From NCBI RefSeq assembly GCF_013868135.1, contig NZ_JACEMU010000004.1:620001-684000 (forward strand): 64,000 nucleotides of DNA, written 5' to 3'. Position numbers and translations under genes: made by a program. The notes beneath the pieces were generated by a model. The model worked only from the letters and a program-made list of their open reading frames with translations, was not told the origin of the DNA and searched no databases. The DNA comes from Paracoccus sp. S1E-3. Its GTDB lineage: Bacteria > Pseudomonadota > Alphaproteobacteria > Rhodobacterales > Rhodobacteraceae. Below, in pieces: positions 1 to 9,667 of the stretch (position 1 is its first letter; every line of letters starts with the position of its first letter).

Positions 1-647
1 GCGGCCTCGGCGGCAGCCAGGAGGGTCAGCGTCTCCTCGGCCTGCTTGCGGCTTTCCTCGAGCGAGAGGGTCATCGCCGTCAGCTCCGCCTCCGAGGATT
101 TCAGCTTGGCCCGCAGCGCTTCGGCGGCGGCGGCGTCGGTCAGGCGGGCGGCCTCGGCCTCGGTGAGTTTCTGGCCGGCGGCGGTGTTCTGCGTTTCCAG
201 ATCCTTGACCAGAGTCTCCAGCGCCTCGCGGCGGGCGGCGGCAAGGCGGGCGGCCTCGGCGGCGGCGTCGATTTCGGTCCGGGCGGCGTCGAGGGCGGCT
301 TCGGCGGTGCCCGCACGCTGCGCTTCGGCGTCGCGCGCCGCCGCCAGCCGCGCGATCTGGGTCTCGAAGTCGACGATGCGGGTCTGCGCTTCGGTCAGCC
401 CAGCCTCGGCGGCGTCCTTTTCGGACTGGGTGACCGAGAGCGTGCTGGACAGCCCCGCCACCTGATCGCCGAGCAGGTCAAGCTGGCTTTCCTGCCGGTC
501 GACGGTGTCGCGCAGGACTGACTGCAGGACCACGAAAATCGTGATCACAAAGATCAGCACCATCAGCAGCGCCGTCATCGCATCCACGAAGCCCGGCCAG
601 ATATTGGCCGAGAAGCGGCTGGCGTTTCTGCCGCGCGACAGGGCCAT
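1..647 (-). CDS. OmpA/MotB-type stator partner protein, N-terminal part (cut by window edge)
   Basis: This is the first 215 residues of a gene that continues beyond the left edge. After a short basic N-terminus comes one membrane helix (about residues 16-40) with the order W17-P18-G19-F20-V21-D22. Asp22 sits where MotB carries its proton-binding aspartate. The rest that is visible is a long Ala/Glu/Gln/Arg-rich coiled coil; an OmpA-like peptidoglycan-binding domain would be expected further on but is not in the window. The ATG at 647 shares its A with the TGA of the ExbB/MotA-like gene upstream (TGATG), so the two are translationally coupled and probably form one proton-driven inner-membrane complex. 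The substrate process is unknown; it is not next to tol or flagellar genes. Confidence 0.75.
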   Translation of the reverse strand, partial: MALSRGRNASRFSANIWPGFVDAMTALLMVLIFVITIFVVLQSVLRDTVDRQESQLDLLGDQVAGLSSTLSVTQSEKDAAEAGLTEAQTRIVDFETQIARLAAARDAEAQRAGTAEAALDAARTEIDAAAEAARLAAARREALETLVKDLETQNTAAGQKLTEAEAARLTDAAAAEALRAKLKSSEAELTAMTLSLEESRKQAEETLTLLAAAEA

Positions 648-2074
648 CAGTTTCGTCCCAATGCGCGCAGCGCCTCGGTCAGTTCGACCAGCTCGCGTTG
701 CAGATCGGCGGTCGACAGCTGACGGGCGGCAACGGTTTCATCGGCCAGCCGGCGCACCGCCTCGTTGATGGCGCGCAGTTGCTGGCGCGATTCCTCGTCG
801 ACGGGACGGGTCGAAAGGCCCTCGATCAGCCGCTCCTGCGCCTCGGCCATGCGGGTCAGCGCGCGGGTGACCTCGATCATGTTGTCGGGACGCGCCTCGG
901 TCGCGCGGACCAGCTTGTCCTGCCCGTCGGCCAGCCGGGTCATCGCCCGTGACATCTCGCCCAGACGGGTCACATTGGCCTCGGAATCGTCCAGCATGAA
1001 CTGGCCCAACCGCTCCACGTTGCGCGCCATCAGCAGCACCCGCTCATCGGCCTCGATGGCTTCCTGTTCGCGGATCTCGTCGCGCTCGGCATAGAAGGCC
1101 TGCAGATCGGTCATCTGCCCGGCAATCTGGTCCAGAAAGCCCATGATGCTGGCCTGATCCAGCTTGTCGCCATCGTCGCCCGCAATGCCGAGACGGGTGA
1201 AGCCCGACATCCACTCCTCCAGTTCGCGGTAGAAGCGGTTCTGGCCGTGGGTGGCGAAGAGTTCCAGCAGGCCCACGACCAGCGATCCCGCCAGTCCCAG
1301 AAGCGATGAAGAAAACGCCACCGCCATGCCGCCCAGTTGCGCCTCCAGTCCCGACATCAGCTTGTCGAAGACCTGCATGCCGGTCTCGCCCTCTTGCGGG
1401 GCAAGGGCGCGGATGGTCTCGACCACTGCCGGGACGGTGGTGGCGAGGCCATAGAACGTGCCCAGAAGGCCAAGGAAGATCAGCAGGTTGGACAGGTAAC
1501 GGGTGATGTCGCGGGCCTCGTCGATACGGGTTGCCACCGATTCGAGGATCGAGCGCGCCGAACTGGCCGAGATCACCCCCCCGACCGGTCCGCGCACCCC
1601 CAGAAGCGCCGCCAGCGGCGCCAGCAGGCGGGGGGCGGTATCGTCGCCCTCGCCCACGGCGGCCACGCCTTTCTCGGCGGCATTGCGGCGGCGTTCGGCG
1701 AAGCGCTCGATCCAGCTGACCGACTGGATCAGCTGCGCCACCTGCCAGAAACAGGCCAGAACCCCCAGAATAAAAACCGCCAGGATCAAACCATTAAGAT
1801 AGATATTTGCCGAAAAGATCGACAGAATCCGGCCATAGGCGAACCATCCGCCCGCCACCGTCAACCCGGTCACGATCAGCATCAGCACGATCTGTCGGAT
1901 GGGCTGACTGAAATGCGGCTGCGCCACCCGACGCTCCTGCGCGCGCCGCGCGGTCAGCCGACGCGAGGGGCGCGCCTCATCGCCCCCGATCAGCCGGCGT
2001 TCCGGGGCGGGTTTGCCCTGCGCCTCCGACGCGGTGGCGGTCGGGTTGGGTTCGGGCGGCGTCTCGGCGCTCAT
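647..2074 (-). CDS. MotA/TolQ/ExbB family proton channel protein
   Basis: A 475-residue inner-membrane protein. A basic cytoplasmic N-terminus (1-58) is followed by hydrophobic helices at about 61-80, 93-115, 195-216 and 248-272. The last two match the conserved TolQ/ExbB core (FLGLLGTFYGL and LGGMAVAFSSSLLGLAGS). The C-terminal 190 residues are charged and coiled-coil-like. It is longer than ExbB (about 240 residues) but this length is usual for the paired channel proteins of Rhodobacteraceae. I prefer the ATG at 2074 over the GTG just before it because a CGGAGG ribosome site lies six bases upstream. It is coupled to the OmpA/MotB-type gene downstream. The machine it energises cannot be named from sequence. 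Confidence 0.8.
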   Translation of the reverse strand: MSAETPPEPNPTATASEAQGKPAPERRLIGGDEARPSRRLTARRAQERRVAQPHFSQPIRQIVLMLIVTGLTVAGGWFAYGRILSIFSANIYLNGLILAVFILGVLACFWQVAQLIQSVSWIERFAERRRNAAEKGVAAVGEGDDTAPRLLAPLAALLGVRGPVGGVISASSARSILESVATRIDEARDITRYLSNLLIFLGLLGTFYGLATTVPAVVETIRALAPQEGETGMQVFDKLMSGLEAQLGGMAVAFSSSLLGLAGSLVVGLLELFATHGQNRFYRELEEWMSGFTRLGIAGDDGDKLDQASIMGFLDQIAGQMTDLQAFYAERDEIREQEAIEADERVLLMARNVERLGQFMLDDSEANVTRLGEMSRAMTRLADGQDKLVRATEARPDNMIEVTRALTRMAEAQERLIEGLSTRPVDEESRQQLRAINEAVRRLADETVAARQLSTADLQRELVELTEALRALGRN

Positions 2075-2151
2075 CACGGTCCTCCGGGCGGGGCGGCTTT
2101 TGGGGCAAGTCTAACAGCCCGAACGCCCCTGCCAACAGCGGATTTTTCCTT

Positions 2152-2688
2152 TCAGGTTGACAACTTGCGCACTTCGGCGGCAAGCGCCTCCATTTCGGGA
2201 TCGGGCAGACCCAGCTCCGCCAGATGGGCGGCGGTGTTGTATAAATAGTCGCGATTTGGCCCGCGCCCGCCAATGGCGGTCGCGATGATGCGGGCCTGTT
2301 CGGTCGCGCAAAGGCCACCGGCATATTGATCGTGGTCGGGCTGCATCACGTAGGTGATCGCCTCGACCCTGCGGCCATCGGCCAGTTCCACCGGCAAGAC
2401 GGCCTCGCGGTAAGCATAGGTCGACATTTCGCGTTCGCGGACGCCGGCGATCACCTGCGGCCATTCGGCATCGCTTACCCGCAGCGCCACGCCCTGGCAG
2501 GATGCGCCCTGCGCTTCGTCAAGGCCCAGCACCAACCCCGGGCTTTCCGGCGTGCCACGATAGACCACCGACCGCAGGCAGAAGCTGCGGTGAAATCCGT
2601 GCAGCCGGGCGATCACCCGCTCGGCCACTGCAAATCCCGGATCCCACATCAACGACCCATAAGCGAAAAGCCAGTTCTGATCCCGCAT
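2152..2688 (-). CDS. ChaC-like gamma-glutamylcyclotransferase
   Basis: A 178-residue cytosolic enzyme of the ChaC family, which splits glutathione to 5-oxoproline and Cys-Gly. The N-terminal signature FAYGSLMWDPGF is intact, as are YRGTPESPGLVLGL and the REREM segment that carries the likely catalytic glutamate of the family. The start at 2688 is preferred because AAAGAGG lies just upstream of it; an in-frame ATG at 2703 would put this ribosome site inside the gene. It stands alone between the channel operon and a divergent DUF2125 gene, so context adds nothing about its role. Confidence 0.85.
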   Translation of the reverse strand: MRDQNWLFAYGSLMWDPGFAVAERVIARLHGFHRSFCLRSVVYRGTPESPGLVLGLDEAQGASCQGVALRVSDAEWPQVIAGVREREMSTYAYREAVLPVELADGRRVEAITYVMQPDHDQYAGGLCATEQARIIATAIGGRGPNRDYLYNTAAHLAELGLPDPEMEALAAEVRKLST

Positions 2689-2763
2689 GGCAGCCTCTTT
2701 CATCCCGGCATATTCTAGGCTTACATGCGGGCGGTTCCAAGATCGGCATCGGTGGAGGCACGG

Positions 2764-3822
2764 TTGAAATATCTGCTAATCGGAACGGCCCTGGTCGCAG
2801 CCGGCCTGGGCGCGGCATGGTATGGCGGCGAAACCTGGCTGAGCGGCATGGCGCGCGAGGCGGTCGTCAACAGCCCGGTCGTCGAAGCCGCACGCGTCAC
2901 CCCGCTGCGCGATCCGGGCCGCGTCGGGCTGCGCCTGGCCGAGGTCGATATCGGCGATGCGCGCAACGGGCTGAGCGCGCCGGGCCTGGACGTCTATGCA
3001 CCGCTGACCGCGCTCACGACAATGACCGTATCGCTGCCTGCACAGATGCAGTTGCGGATCGACGGGGCGCCGGTGGCGCTGTCGCTGCAGCAGGGGCGGG
3101 CGCAGGCCACCATCTCGCCCACACGGGAGATGGCCGTTCGCGACGCCGCCGTGACCGCACGCGGAGTCATGGTCGACGGCGTCGAGATGCTGAAATCGCT
3201 GGATGTGACGGCCGATCTGACTCATATGGGCGCCGCCGCACCACCGGGATCGCGCGCAGCCTATGCCATGACGGTCGCGGCAACGGGGGCGACGCTGGCC
3301 GGCCTGCCTGAACGGCTGGACATCGCCGGCCCGGTGCAGCTGTGGCTGACCGAAGTGCCGGGGCAACCGATGCTGGAAGGCCGGGTGCCGCCGCCGGCGC
3401 CGACCGCAATCCAGACGCGCGGCCTGCGCTTCACCCTGGGCGAGAGCGAGGCGACGCTGATCGGTCGTCTTCAAGCCGACGCACAGGGGTTTGCCGAGGG
3501 CGAGGCCGCCTTCTACACCGCCGATGCACGCCAGTTCGTGGACGCCGCCGTCCGGGCCGGGCTGGTCCCGCAGAATGCCGCCATGCTGGTCGGCGCCCTG
3601 ATCGACAACCTTGCGGCAACCCCGATTCCGAGCCAGACCGAGGCGGCGGCGCCCGCAGCATCCCCCGCCGACACCGATGCCGGCGCGGATATCGACAGCG
3701 CCCCACCCCTGCCGCCGGCGCCGGAGGGGCAGATCCGCCTGCCGCTGATCCTGAAGGGTGGCGAGGTCCGGCTGGGGCCAGTGGCGATCGGCCCCGCACC
3801 CCGGATGATCGCGGCGCCGTAG
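2764..3822 (+). CDS. DUF2125 domain-containing envelope protein
   Basis: A 352-residue protein of the DUF2125 family, found mostly in Rhodobacterales and of unknown function. An N-terminal hydrophobic segment (LLIGTALVAAGLGAAWYGG) right after Met-Lys-Tyr looks like a membrane anchor or signal sequence, so the rest is likely periplasmic. It ends with an Ala/Pro/Asp-rich stretch and then a short conserved tail (GGEVRLGPVAIGPAP). I choose the TTG at 2764 because GGAGG stands five bases before it and the hydrophobic helix follows at once; the upstream in-frame ATG at 2725 has no such site and would add 13 polar residues before the signal. Confidence 0.75.
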   Translation: MKYLLIGTALVAAGLGAAWYGGETWLSGMAREAVVNSPVVEAARVTPLRDPGRVGLRLAEVDIGDARNGLSAPGLDVYAPLTALTTMTVSLPAQMQLRIDGAPVALSLQQGRAQATISPTREMAVRDAAVTARGVMVDGVEMLKSLDVTADLTHMGAAAPPGSRAAYAMTVAATGATLAGLPERLDIAGPVQLWLTEVPGQPMLEGRVPPPAPTAIQTRGLRFTLGESEATLIGRLQADAQGFAEGEAAFYTADARQFVDAAVRAGLVPQNAAMLVGALIDNLAATPIPSQTEAAAPAASPADTDAGADIDSAPPLPPAPEGQIRLPLILKGGEVRLGPVAIGPAPRMIAAP

Positions 3823-3831
3823 GCCCCGCGA

Positions 3832-4812
3832 TCAGGCGTGGGTCGGCCCGGCACAGCCCGCGGCCGGCCGCTCGACCTCGATCGTCGCGTGGGTGATGCT
3901 GAACCGCTCGGCCAGCACGCGTTTGGCGTCGGCGATCACCACGGTGAAATCGACCTGATCCTCGATCACCAGATGCATTTCCGCCGAGGAGCGCTTTTCG
4001 TCGATCTGCCACAGGTGCAGGTGATGGGCCTCGATCACGCCGGGCAGTTCCTCCATCGCGGTCTTCACGGCCGCGGGGTCGGTGCCGGGCGGCGCGCCCA
4101 GCATCAGGATGCGCAACACCGGCCGGATATCGCCCGCGACGTGAATCAGGATGACGACGGAAATCAGGATGGTCAGGATCGGGTCGATCCGGTTCCAGCC
4201 GAAAGCCCAGACCAGCAACCCGCCGAGGATCACCGCGACCGAGACCCCCGCATCGGTCAGGTTATGCAGCAGCGCCGCGCGCAGGTTCAGGCTGTCCCTG
4301 GCGCTGCGCCAGACCAATGCGGCCGTCCCCAGATCGATCACCAAAGCCAGCCCCGCGAGCGCCATGACCACACCACCCGCGACCTGCGGCGGGTCGGCAA
4401 GACGCAGGATCGCCTCGTATCCCAGCCAGATCGAGATCGCGATGAGGGTGGCATAATTCACGAAAGCCGCGATGATTTCGGACCGCTGCCATCCAAAGCT
4501 CATCCGCGGAGAGGCGCCGCGCTGCGCCAGTCGGCGGGCGCCGTAAGCCAGCGCAAGCGCCATCGCATCCGAAAGGTTGTGCACCCCGTCAGCGATCAGC
4601 GCGACCGAATCCGCCCACCAGCCGCCGAGGATCTGCGCCACGGTCAGCGCCAGATTGACCAGCACCGCCCACAGGATCGCGGTGTCGCTTTCAAAGCCGT
4701 GGCCGTGGCTGTGCCCGGCATGGGCATGCCCGGACGCGCCGTGGCCCGTGTGATCGTGGCCCGTGTGAACGTGGGCTGTGTGATCGTGGTCGTTGTGATG
4801 AGCGTGAGCCAT
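3832..4812 (-). CDS. cation diffusion facilitator (zinc exporter type)
   Basis: A 326-residue CDF transporter of the CzcD/ZitB/ZnT type that exchanges cytosolic zinc (or a similar metal) for protons. The first 40 residues hold about fifteen histidines, a metal-buffering tail seen in zinc-type members. Six membrane helices follow. The transport-site motifs HNLSD in helix 2 and HNLTD in helix 5 are both present, which is the His-Asp pattern of zinc-selective CDFs. The C-terminal cytoplasmic domain (about 215-320) has the HHLHLW segment. Its ATG at 4812 shares one base with the TGA of polA, so it is translated from the polA message; no functional link between the two is known to me. Confidence 0.9.
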   Translation of the reverse strand: MAHAHHNDHDHTAHVHTGHDHTGHGASGHAHAGHSHGHGFESDTAILWAVLVNLALTVAQILGGWWADSVALIADGVHNLSDAMALALAYGARRLAQRGASPRMSFGWQRSEIIAAFVNYATLIAISIWLGYEAILRLADPPQVAGGVVMALAGLALVIDLGTAALVWRSARDSLNLRAALLHNLTDAGVSVAVILGGLLVWAFGWNRIDPILTILISVVILIHVAGDIRPVLRILMLGAPPGTDPAAVKTAMEELPGVIEAHHLHLWQIDEKRSSAEMHLVIEDQVDFTVVIADAKRVLAERFSITHATIEVERPAAGCAGPTHA

Positions 4813-7622
4813 CAATGCGCCTCGGCCCAGTTCTGGCCAGCCCCGGCGTCGACAACCAGCGGCACCGAAAGCTTCACCGCCGGATCGGGCGCGTTTTCCA
4901 TCACCGCGCGGGCACTGGCGATGAGGCGATCGACGGCGCTTTCCTCGACCTCGAACACGAGTTCGTCATGGACCTGCAGCAGCATCTTCGCCGGCAGATC
5001 CCTGATCGCCGCCGGCATGCGGATCATCGCGCGGCGGATGATATCGGCCGCCGCCCCCTGAATGGGGGCATTGATGGCGGCGCGTTTGGCGCCGCCCGCG
5101 GCCGGCCCCTTGTCGTTGATGAAGGGCGTGGCGATCTTGCGCCCGAAGATGGTCCGCACGAAACCGTCGCGCTTGGCGTCTGCGACCGTTTTGTCCATAT
5201 AGGCGCGGATTTCGGGGAAGCGTTCGAAATAGGTGTCGATGAAGGCCTGCGCATCGGCGCGGGGGATGCGCAGGTTGCGCGCCAGCCCAAAGCTGGAAAT
5301 CCCGTAGATCACCCCGAAATTGATCGCCTTGGCCTGACGGCGGATCATCGGGTTCATCCCCTCCACGGGCACCCCGAACATCTGGCTGGCGGTCATGGCG
5401 TGGATGTCGATGCCGTCCCGGAACGCCTGTTTCAGCGCCGGGATGTCGGCGACATGGGCCAGCACGCGCAGCTCGATCTGGCTGTAATCGAGGCTGACCA
5501 GCTTGTGGCCCGGTGTGGCGATGAAGGCCTCGCGGATGCGACGCCCTTCCTCGGAGCGGACGGGGATGTTCTGCAGGTTCGGCTCGGTCGAGGCGAGTCG
5601 GCCCGTCTGGGCGCCGGCGATGGAATAGCTGGTATGGACGCGGCCGGTGTCGGCGTTCACATGCGCCTGCAGCGCGTCCGTATAGGTCGATTTCAGTTTC
5701 GAGATCTGCCGCCAGTCCAGCACGCGGGCGGGCAGGTCATAGCCTTCGGCGGCCAGATCCTCCAGCACGTCGGCGCTTGTCGAATAGGCCCCGGTCTTGC
5801 CCTGCTTGCCCCCCGCCAGGCCCATCTGGTCGAACAGGATCTCGCCCAGCTGCTTGGGGCTGCCGACGTTGAACTTGCCCCCGGCGAGGCCGTGGATCTC
5901 ATCCTCCAGCCCGGCCATCTGCTGGGCGAAGACATTGGACATGCGGGCCAGATGCTCGGTATCGATCTTGATGCCGGTCATCTCCATATCCGCCAGAACC
6001 GGGACCATCGGGCGCTCGAGGGTCTCGTAAGCGGTGGTCACGGCATTTGGCGACAGCTGCGGGCGCAGCATCCGCCACAGCCGCCAGGTCACCTCGGCAT
6101 CCTCGCCGGCATAGGGCGTGGCCTTGTCGAGCGGCACCTGATCGAAGCTGATCTGCGTCTTTCCCGACCCGATCAGGTCCCTGATCGGCATGGTCTTGTG
6201 GCCCAGCACGCGTTCGGCCAGCCCGTCCATGCCGTGATTGAACACGTCCGAGCTGAGCGCGAAGGACATCAGCATGGTATCCTCGATCGGGGCCATGCGG
6301 ATGCCGTTCCGGGCAAGGATCTTCCAGTCATACTTGATGTTCTGGCCGATCTTCAGAATGGCGGCGTCTTCCAGCACCGGCTTCAGCTTGCCCAGGACCA
6401 TGGCCTTGTCCAGCTGCCCCTCCAGCAATGCGCCCGAATTGAACAGGTCCCCCCCGCCCGAGACGTGTCCGACGGGAATATAACAGGCCATCCCCGCAGC
6501 CGTGCAAAGCGAGATGCCGACCAGATCGGCCGTCATCTCGTTCAGACCGGTGGTTTCGGTGTCGATGGCCACCGCCCCGGCCTCGTGAATCGCGGCGATC
6601 CAGCTGTCCAGATCGGCCTCGGTGGTCACCGTCTGGTAATTGGCGATGTCGATGGGCGGCCAGTCGGGGCCAGCGGCGGCCGGCGCGGCCGTGCTGGCGG
6701 CGGGCTTGTCAGCGATCACCGGGGCCTCGACGCGGAATTTCTCGGCCACGCGGTTGGACAGCGTCCGAAACTCCATCTGGGTCAGGAATCCCAGCAGGGT
6801 TTCCGCATCGGGATCGGCGATTTCCAGACTGTCGAGGCTGAAATCCAGCGGTGTGTCGCAGTCCAGCTGCACCAGCTTCTTGGAAATGCGGATCTGATCG
6901 GCATTGTCGATCAGGGTCTGGCGGCGCTTGGGCTGCTTGATCTCATCCGCGCGGTCCAGAAGCGTTTCCAGATCGCCGAATTCGTTGATCAGCAGCGCTG
7001 CCGTCTTGATGCCGATGCCCGGCGCGCCGGGGACGTTGTCGATGGCATCGCCCGCCAGAGCCTGAATATCGACCACCCGGTCGGGGCCGACGCCGAATTT
7101 CTCGTGAACCTCGTCGGGGCCGATTTCCTTGCCCTTGATCGGGTCCATCATCACCACGCCATCGCCGATCAGCTGCATCAGGTCCTTGTCGGAACTGATG
7201 ATGGTGACGCGGCCGCCCGCCTCGCGCGCCTGACAGGCCAGTGTGGCGATGATGTCGTCGGCCTCATATCTCTCCTGCTCGACACAGGCGATGTTGAAGG
7301 CCCGCGTGGCCTCGCGCGTCAGCGGGAACTGCGGCTTCAGATCCTCGGGCAGAGGCGGGCGGTTGGCCTTGTAATCAGGGTAGATATCGTTGCGGAAGGT
7401 CTCGGAACTGTGATCGAAAATCACCGCCACATGGGTCGGCGCGTCCGCGCCCTTGGCGTCCTGCACATATTTCCACAGCATGTTGCTGAAACCCGCCACG
7501 GCACCGACGGGCAAACCGTCGGATTTGCGGGTCAGGGGCGGCAACGCATGATAGGCGCGGAAGATGAAGGCCGAGCCGTCAATCAGGTGAAGGTGGTGGC
7601 CCTTGCCGAAACCGTGGGACAT
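4812..7622 (-). CDS. polA: DNA polymerase I
   Basis: A 936-residue complete DNA polymerase I for gap filling in repair and Okazaki fragment processing. The 5' nuclease domain (about 10-290) has the Asp clusters YEADDIIA and SSDKDLMQL. The proofreading domain (about 335-530) keeps DTETTG with Asp354 and Glu356, so 3'-5' exonuclease activity should be present, unlike in some bacterial PolA proteins. The polymerase domain has motif A DYSQIELR (Asp712), motif B RRQAKAINFGVIYG and motif C VHDE (Asp886, Glu887). The ATG at 7622 is preferred: AAGGAG lies six bases before it and the next residues match the family start; a longer in-frame reading to 7808 overlaps the zinc-finger gene and has no homology. 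Confidence 0.97.
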   Translation of the reverse strand: MSHGFGKGHHLHLIDGSAFIFRAYHALPPLTRKSDGLPVGAVAGFSNMLWKYVQDAKGADAPTHVAVIFDHSSETFRNDIYPDYKANRPPLPEDLKPQFPLTREATRAFNIACVEQERYEADDIIATLACQAREAGGRVTIISSDKDLMQLIGDGVVMMDPIKGKEIGPDEVHEKFGVGPDRVVDIQALAGDAIDNVPGAPGIGIKTAALLINEFGDLETLLDRADEIKQPKRRQTLIDNADQIRISKKLVQLDCDTPLDFSLDSLEIADPDAETLLGFLTQMEFRTLSNRVAEKFRVEAPVIADKPAASTAAPAAAGPDWPPIDIANYQTVTTEADLDSWIAAIHEAGAVAIDTETTGLNEMTADLVGISLCTAAGMACYIPVGHVSGGGDLFNSGALLEGQLDKAMVLGKLKPVLEDAAILKIGQNIKYDWKILARNGIRMAPIEDTMLMSFALSSDVFNHGMDGLAERVLGHKTMPIRDLIGSGKTQISFDQVPLDKATPYAGEDAEVTWRLWRMLRPQLSPNAVTTAYETLERPMVPVLADMEMTGIKIDTEHLARMSNVFAQQMAGLEDEIHGLAGGKFNVGSPKQLGEILFDQMGLAGGKQGKTGAYSTSADVLEDLAAEGYDLPARVLDWRQISKLKSTYTDALQAHVNADTGRVHTSYSIAGAQTGRLASTEPNLQNIPVRSEEGRRIREAFIATPGHKLVSLDYSQIELRVLAHVADIPALKQAFRDGIDIHAMTASQMFGVPVEGMNPMIRRQAKAINFGVIYGISSFGLARNLRIPRADAQAFIDTYFERFPEIRAYMDKTVADAKRDGFVRTIFGRKIATPFINDKGPAAGGAKRAAINAPIQGAAADIIRRAMIRMPAAIRDLPAKMLLQVHDELVFEVEESAVDRLIASARAVMENAPDPAVKLSVPLVVDAGAGQNWAEAH

Positions 7623-7689
7623 GCGAGGCTCCTTTTCGTCCTGCACGTTCTGCCACAGCTGCCGGGCGGGGCAAAGCCCCCCGAGGGGC

Positions 7690-7938
7690 CTAGTGGTCGT
7701 CGTGGACGTGCTCGCGGTCGACCACGAAGCGCTTGTCGCAATAGCCGCAATCGACATAGCCGGTGAAGGGCGAGATCTGCATCCACACCTTCGGATGACC
7801 GAGGCCACGGGATTCGTCGCCCCAGCACGCGACCTTCCAACTGGTCACGGTCACGGTTTCCAGCGGCGGCCGCGCCAGCGGATTGTCCTGTCCGGTCGAC
7901 AGCGGGTTTTCGGGAAGGACGAATTCGGTATCAGTCAT
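7690..7938 (-). CDS. zinc-finger protein of the NDUFS6 / zf-CHCC family
   Basis: An 82-residue protein ending in the conserved block CWGD-x4[11 protein letters not shown] followed by a C-x2-C pair (CGYC). This is the metal site of the zf-CHCC family, which includes the mitochondrial complex I subunit NDUFS6. Alphaproteobacteria such as Paracoccus have a homologue associated with complex I, and that is the likely role here; nuo genes are not in this window. The start at 7938 gives the usual short N-terminus. The longer in-frame reading to 8061 runs into the divergent ABC gene and is not supported. Confidence 0.8.
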   Translation of the reverse strand: MTDTEFVLPENPLSTGQDNPLARPPLETVTVTSWKVACWGDESRGLGHPKVWMQISPFTGYVDCGYCDKRFVVDREHVHDDH

Positions 7939-8043
7939 GGCGGACCTGCTTGTCTGGCTGGGCTGGATCGGGTCTAACCCCACCCATATCGCAGCGAAAG
8001 CCACCTCGCAAGAACGGCACCCGCCGAAAGCCAGGGACCCCCA

Positions 8044-8973
8044 ATGACCGACACCGCCCATGCCATCGACATCACCGGGTTACGCAAGACCTATCGCGCC
8101 GCCGGCAACGCACCCCCAAAGGAGGCGCTGAAGGGCATCGACCTGCGGGTGCCCGCCGGGTCCATCTTCGGGCTGCTGGGGCCGAACGGTGCGGGAAAAT
8201 CGACGACCATCAACATCCTTGCCGGGCTGGTCAACAAGACGGCGGGCAAGGTGACGATCTGGGGCTTCGATCAGGACGAGAGCCCGCGCAACTCGCGCGC
8301 GGCCATCGGCGTCATGCCGCAGGAACTGAACATCGATCCCTTCCTGTCGCCCCGCGCCAGTCTGGAGGTGCAGGCGGGCCTTTACGGGGTGCCGAAATCC
8401 GAACGCTGGACGGATGAGTTGCTGGATCTGGTCGGACTGACCGAACAGGCCGAAAGTTACAGCCGGCATCTGTCGGGGGGGATGAAGCGGCGCCTGCTGC
8501 TGGCCAAGGCGCTTGTCCATCGCCCGCAGGTTCTGGTGCTGGACGAGCCGACGGCGGGCGTCGATATCACCTTGCGCGACATGCTCTGGGCCAATGTGCG
8601 GCGCCTGAACGAGCGCGGCATGACCATCATCCTCACCACCCACTACCTTGAGGAGGCCGAGGCGATGTGCGACCGCATCGCCATCATCGACCGCGGCGAG
8701 GTGCTGGTCGAGGACACCACCGCCGCCCTGCTGGCGCGCACGGATGGCAAGACGCTGGTGATCGAAACCGACGCGGGCGCCCTGCCCGCCTTGCCCGACG
8801 GCGTCAGCCCGGAATGGCGCGGCGACGGGCGGCTGGCGCTGTCCTATCCGCCGTCGCGGGTGCAGCCCGACGGAATCATCGACGCGCTGCGCGGCGGCGG
8901 GATGGCCATCCGCGACATTGCGATCGAACAGCCGAGGCTGGAAGATGTGTTCATCGAACTGACCCGACGCTGA
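8044..8973 (+). CDS. ABC-2 type transporter ATP-binding protein
   Basis: A 309-residue ATPase of the DrrA/NodI/CcmA group. Walker A GPNGAGKS, signature LSGGMKRR, Walker [13 protein letters not shown] and the switch His (TTHYLEEAE) are all intact. A C-terminal domain of about 80 residues follows, as in ABC-2 drug or polysaccharide exporters. The membrane partner that such proteins need is not next to it: the next gene, 13 bases on, encodes a GFA protein. The permease must be elsewhere in the genome. Substrate unknown. Confidence 0.88.
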   Translation: MTDTAHAIDITGLRKTYRAAGNAPPKEALKGIDLRVPAGSIFGLLGPNGAGKSTTINILAGLVNKTAGKVTIWGFDQDESPRNSRAAIGVMPQELNIDPFLSPRASLEVQAGLYGVPKSERWTDELLDLVGLTEQAESYSRHLSGGMKRRLLLAKALVHRPQVLVLDEPTAGVDITLRDMLWANVRRLNERGMTIILTTHYLEEAEAMCDRIAIIDRGEVLVEDTTAALLARTDGKTLVIETDAGALPALPDGVSPEWRGDGRLALSYPPSRVQPDGIIDALRGGGMAIRDIAIEQPRLEDVFIELTRR

Positions 8974-8986
8974 GAGGGGAGACAAC

Positions 8987-9439
8987 ATGGCCGACACGCA
9001 GATCACCACCGGTTCGTGCCGCTGCGGACAACTGCGGCTGAGCGTGCGGGGCGCGCCCCTGATGACCTTCGCCTGCCATTGCACCGGCTGCCAGCGCATG
9101 ACCGCCAGCGCGTTTTCGCTGAGCGCAATGTATCCCGAGGACGCCGTGACCATCGAAGGCGAGACCGTTCCGGGCGGCATGCGGGGCGAACTCAGCCATC
9201 ACTTCTGCCCCAGCTGCCTCAGTTGGGTGTTCACCACCGCGCCCGTCATGGGGCCGATGGTGAATATCCGCAGCACCATGCTGGATGGCGGCCCCGCGCA
9301 GGAACCTGCCTTCATCGAATGCTGGACTAGCGAGAAGCTGCCCTGGGCCGAAACCCGCGCCGTCCACAGTTTCGAAGGCTTTCCAGCGCCAGAGAGTTTC
9401 GGCCCGCTGATGGCCGCCTTCGCCCAAAGCCGCGGATAA
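8987..9439 (+). CDS. GFA / CENP-V family zinc-binding protein
   Basis: A 150-residue protein of the GFA family, named after glutathione-dependent formaldehyde-activating enzyme, though most members are not proven to have that activity. The zinc ligands are visible as C-x-C (SCRCGQ), C-x-C-x2-C (ACHCTGC) and C-x2-C (FCPSC). It follows the ABC ATPase by 13 bases with an AGAGGGGAG ribosome site and is probably in the same transcript. The actual substrate cannot be told from sequence. Confidence 0.82.
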   Translation: MADTQITTGSCRCGQLRLSVRGAPLMTFACHCTGCQRMTASAFSLSAMYPEDAVTIEGETVPGGMRGELSHHFCPSCLSWVFTTAPVMGPMVNIRSTMLDGGPAQEPAFIECWTSEKLPWAETRAVHSFEGFPAPESFGPLMAAFAQSRG

Positions 9440-9667
9440 ATCTGCCGGGCGTGGCAGGCCCCGGATCAGGGGGGGCGGTCGCCCGGCGGCGAGCTGCGCG
9501 GCAGGCGAATTGGCGGCGCGGCCGGTCGCTCCGGCAGCATGGCCCGGCCCCCGGCCCAATGGCTGAGAAATGATCCGCGCTTCCGGGCGCGATCCTGTGG
9601 GCACCGAGCCGGGCCATTCGCCCGCGCCCTGCGCAAAGGGGTGCCTCGCTGCCCGAGCCCGCGGGGA

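Noticed and set aside
7668..7680. GGGGC-AAA-GCCCC hairpin between the zinc-finger gene and polA
   Set aside because: Five pairs, three-base loop and no T-run; too weak to call a terminator.
4815..7766. 983-codon open frame on the plus strand
   Set aside because: Exact antisense of polA; no motif of any family.
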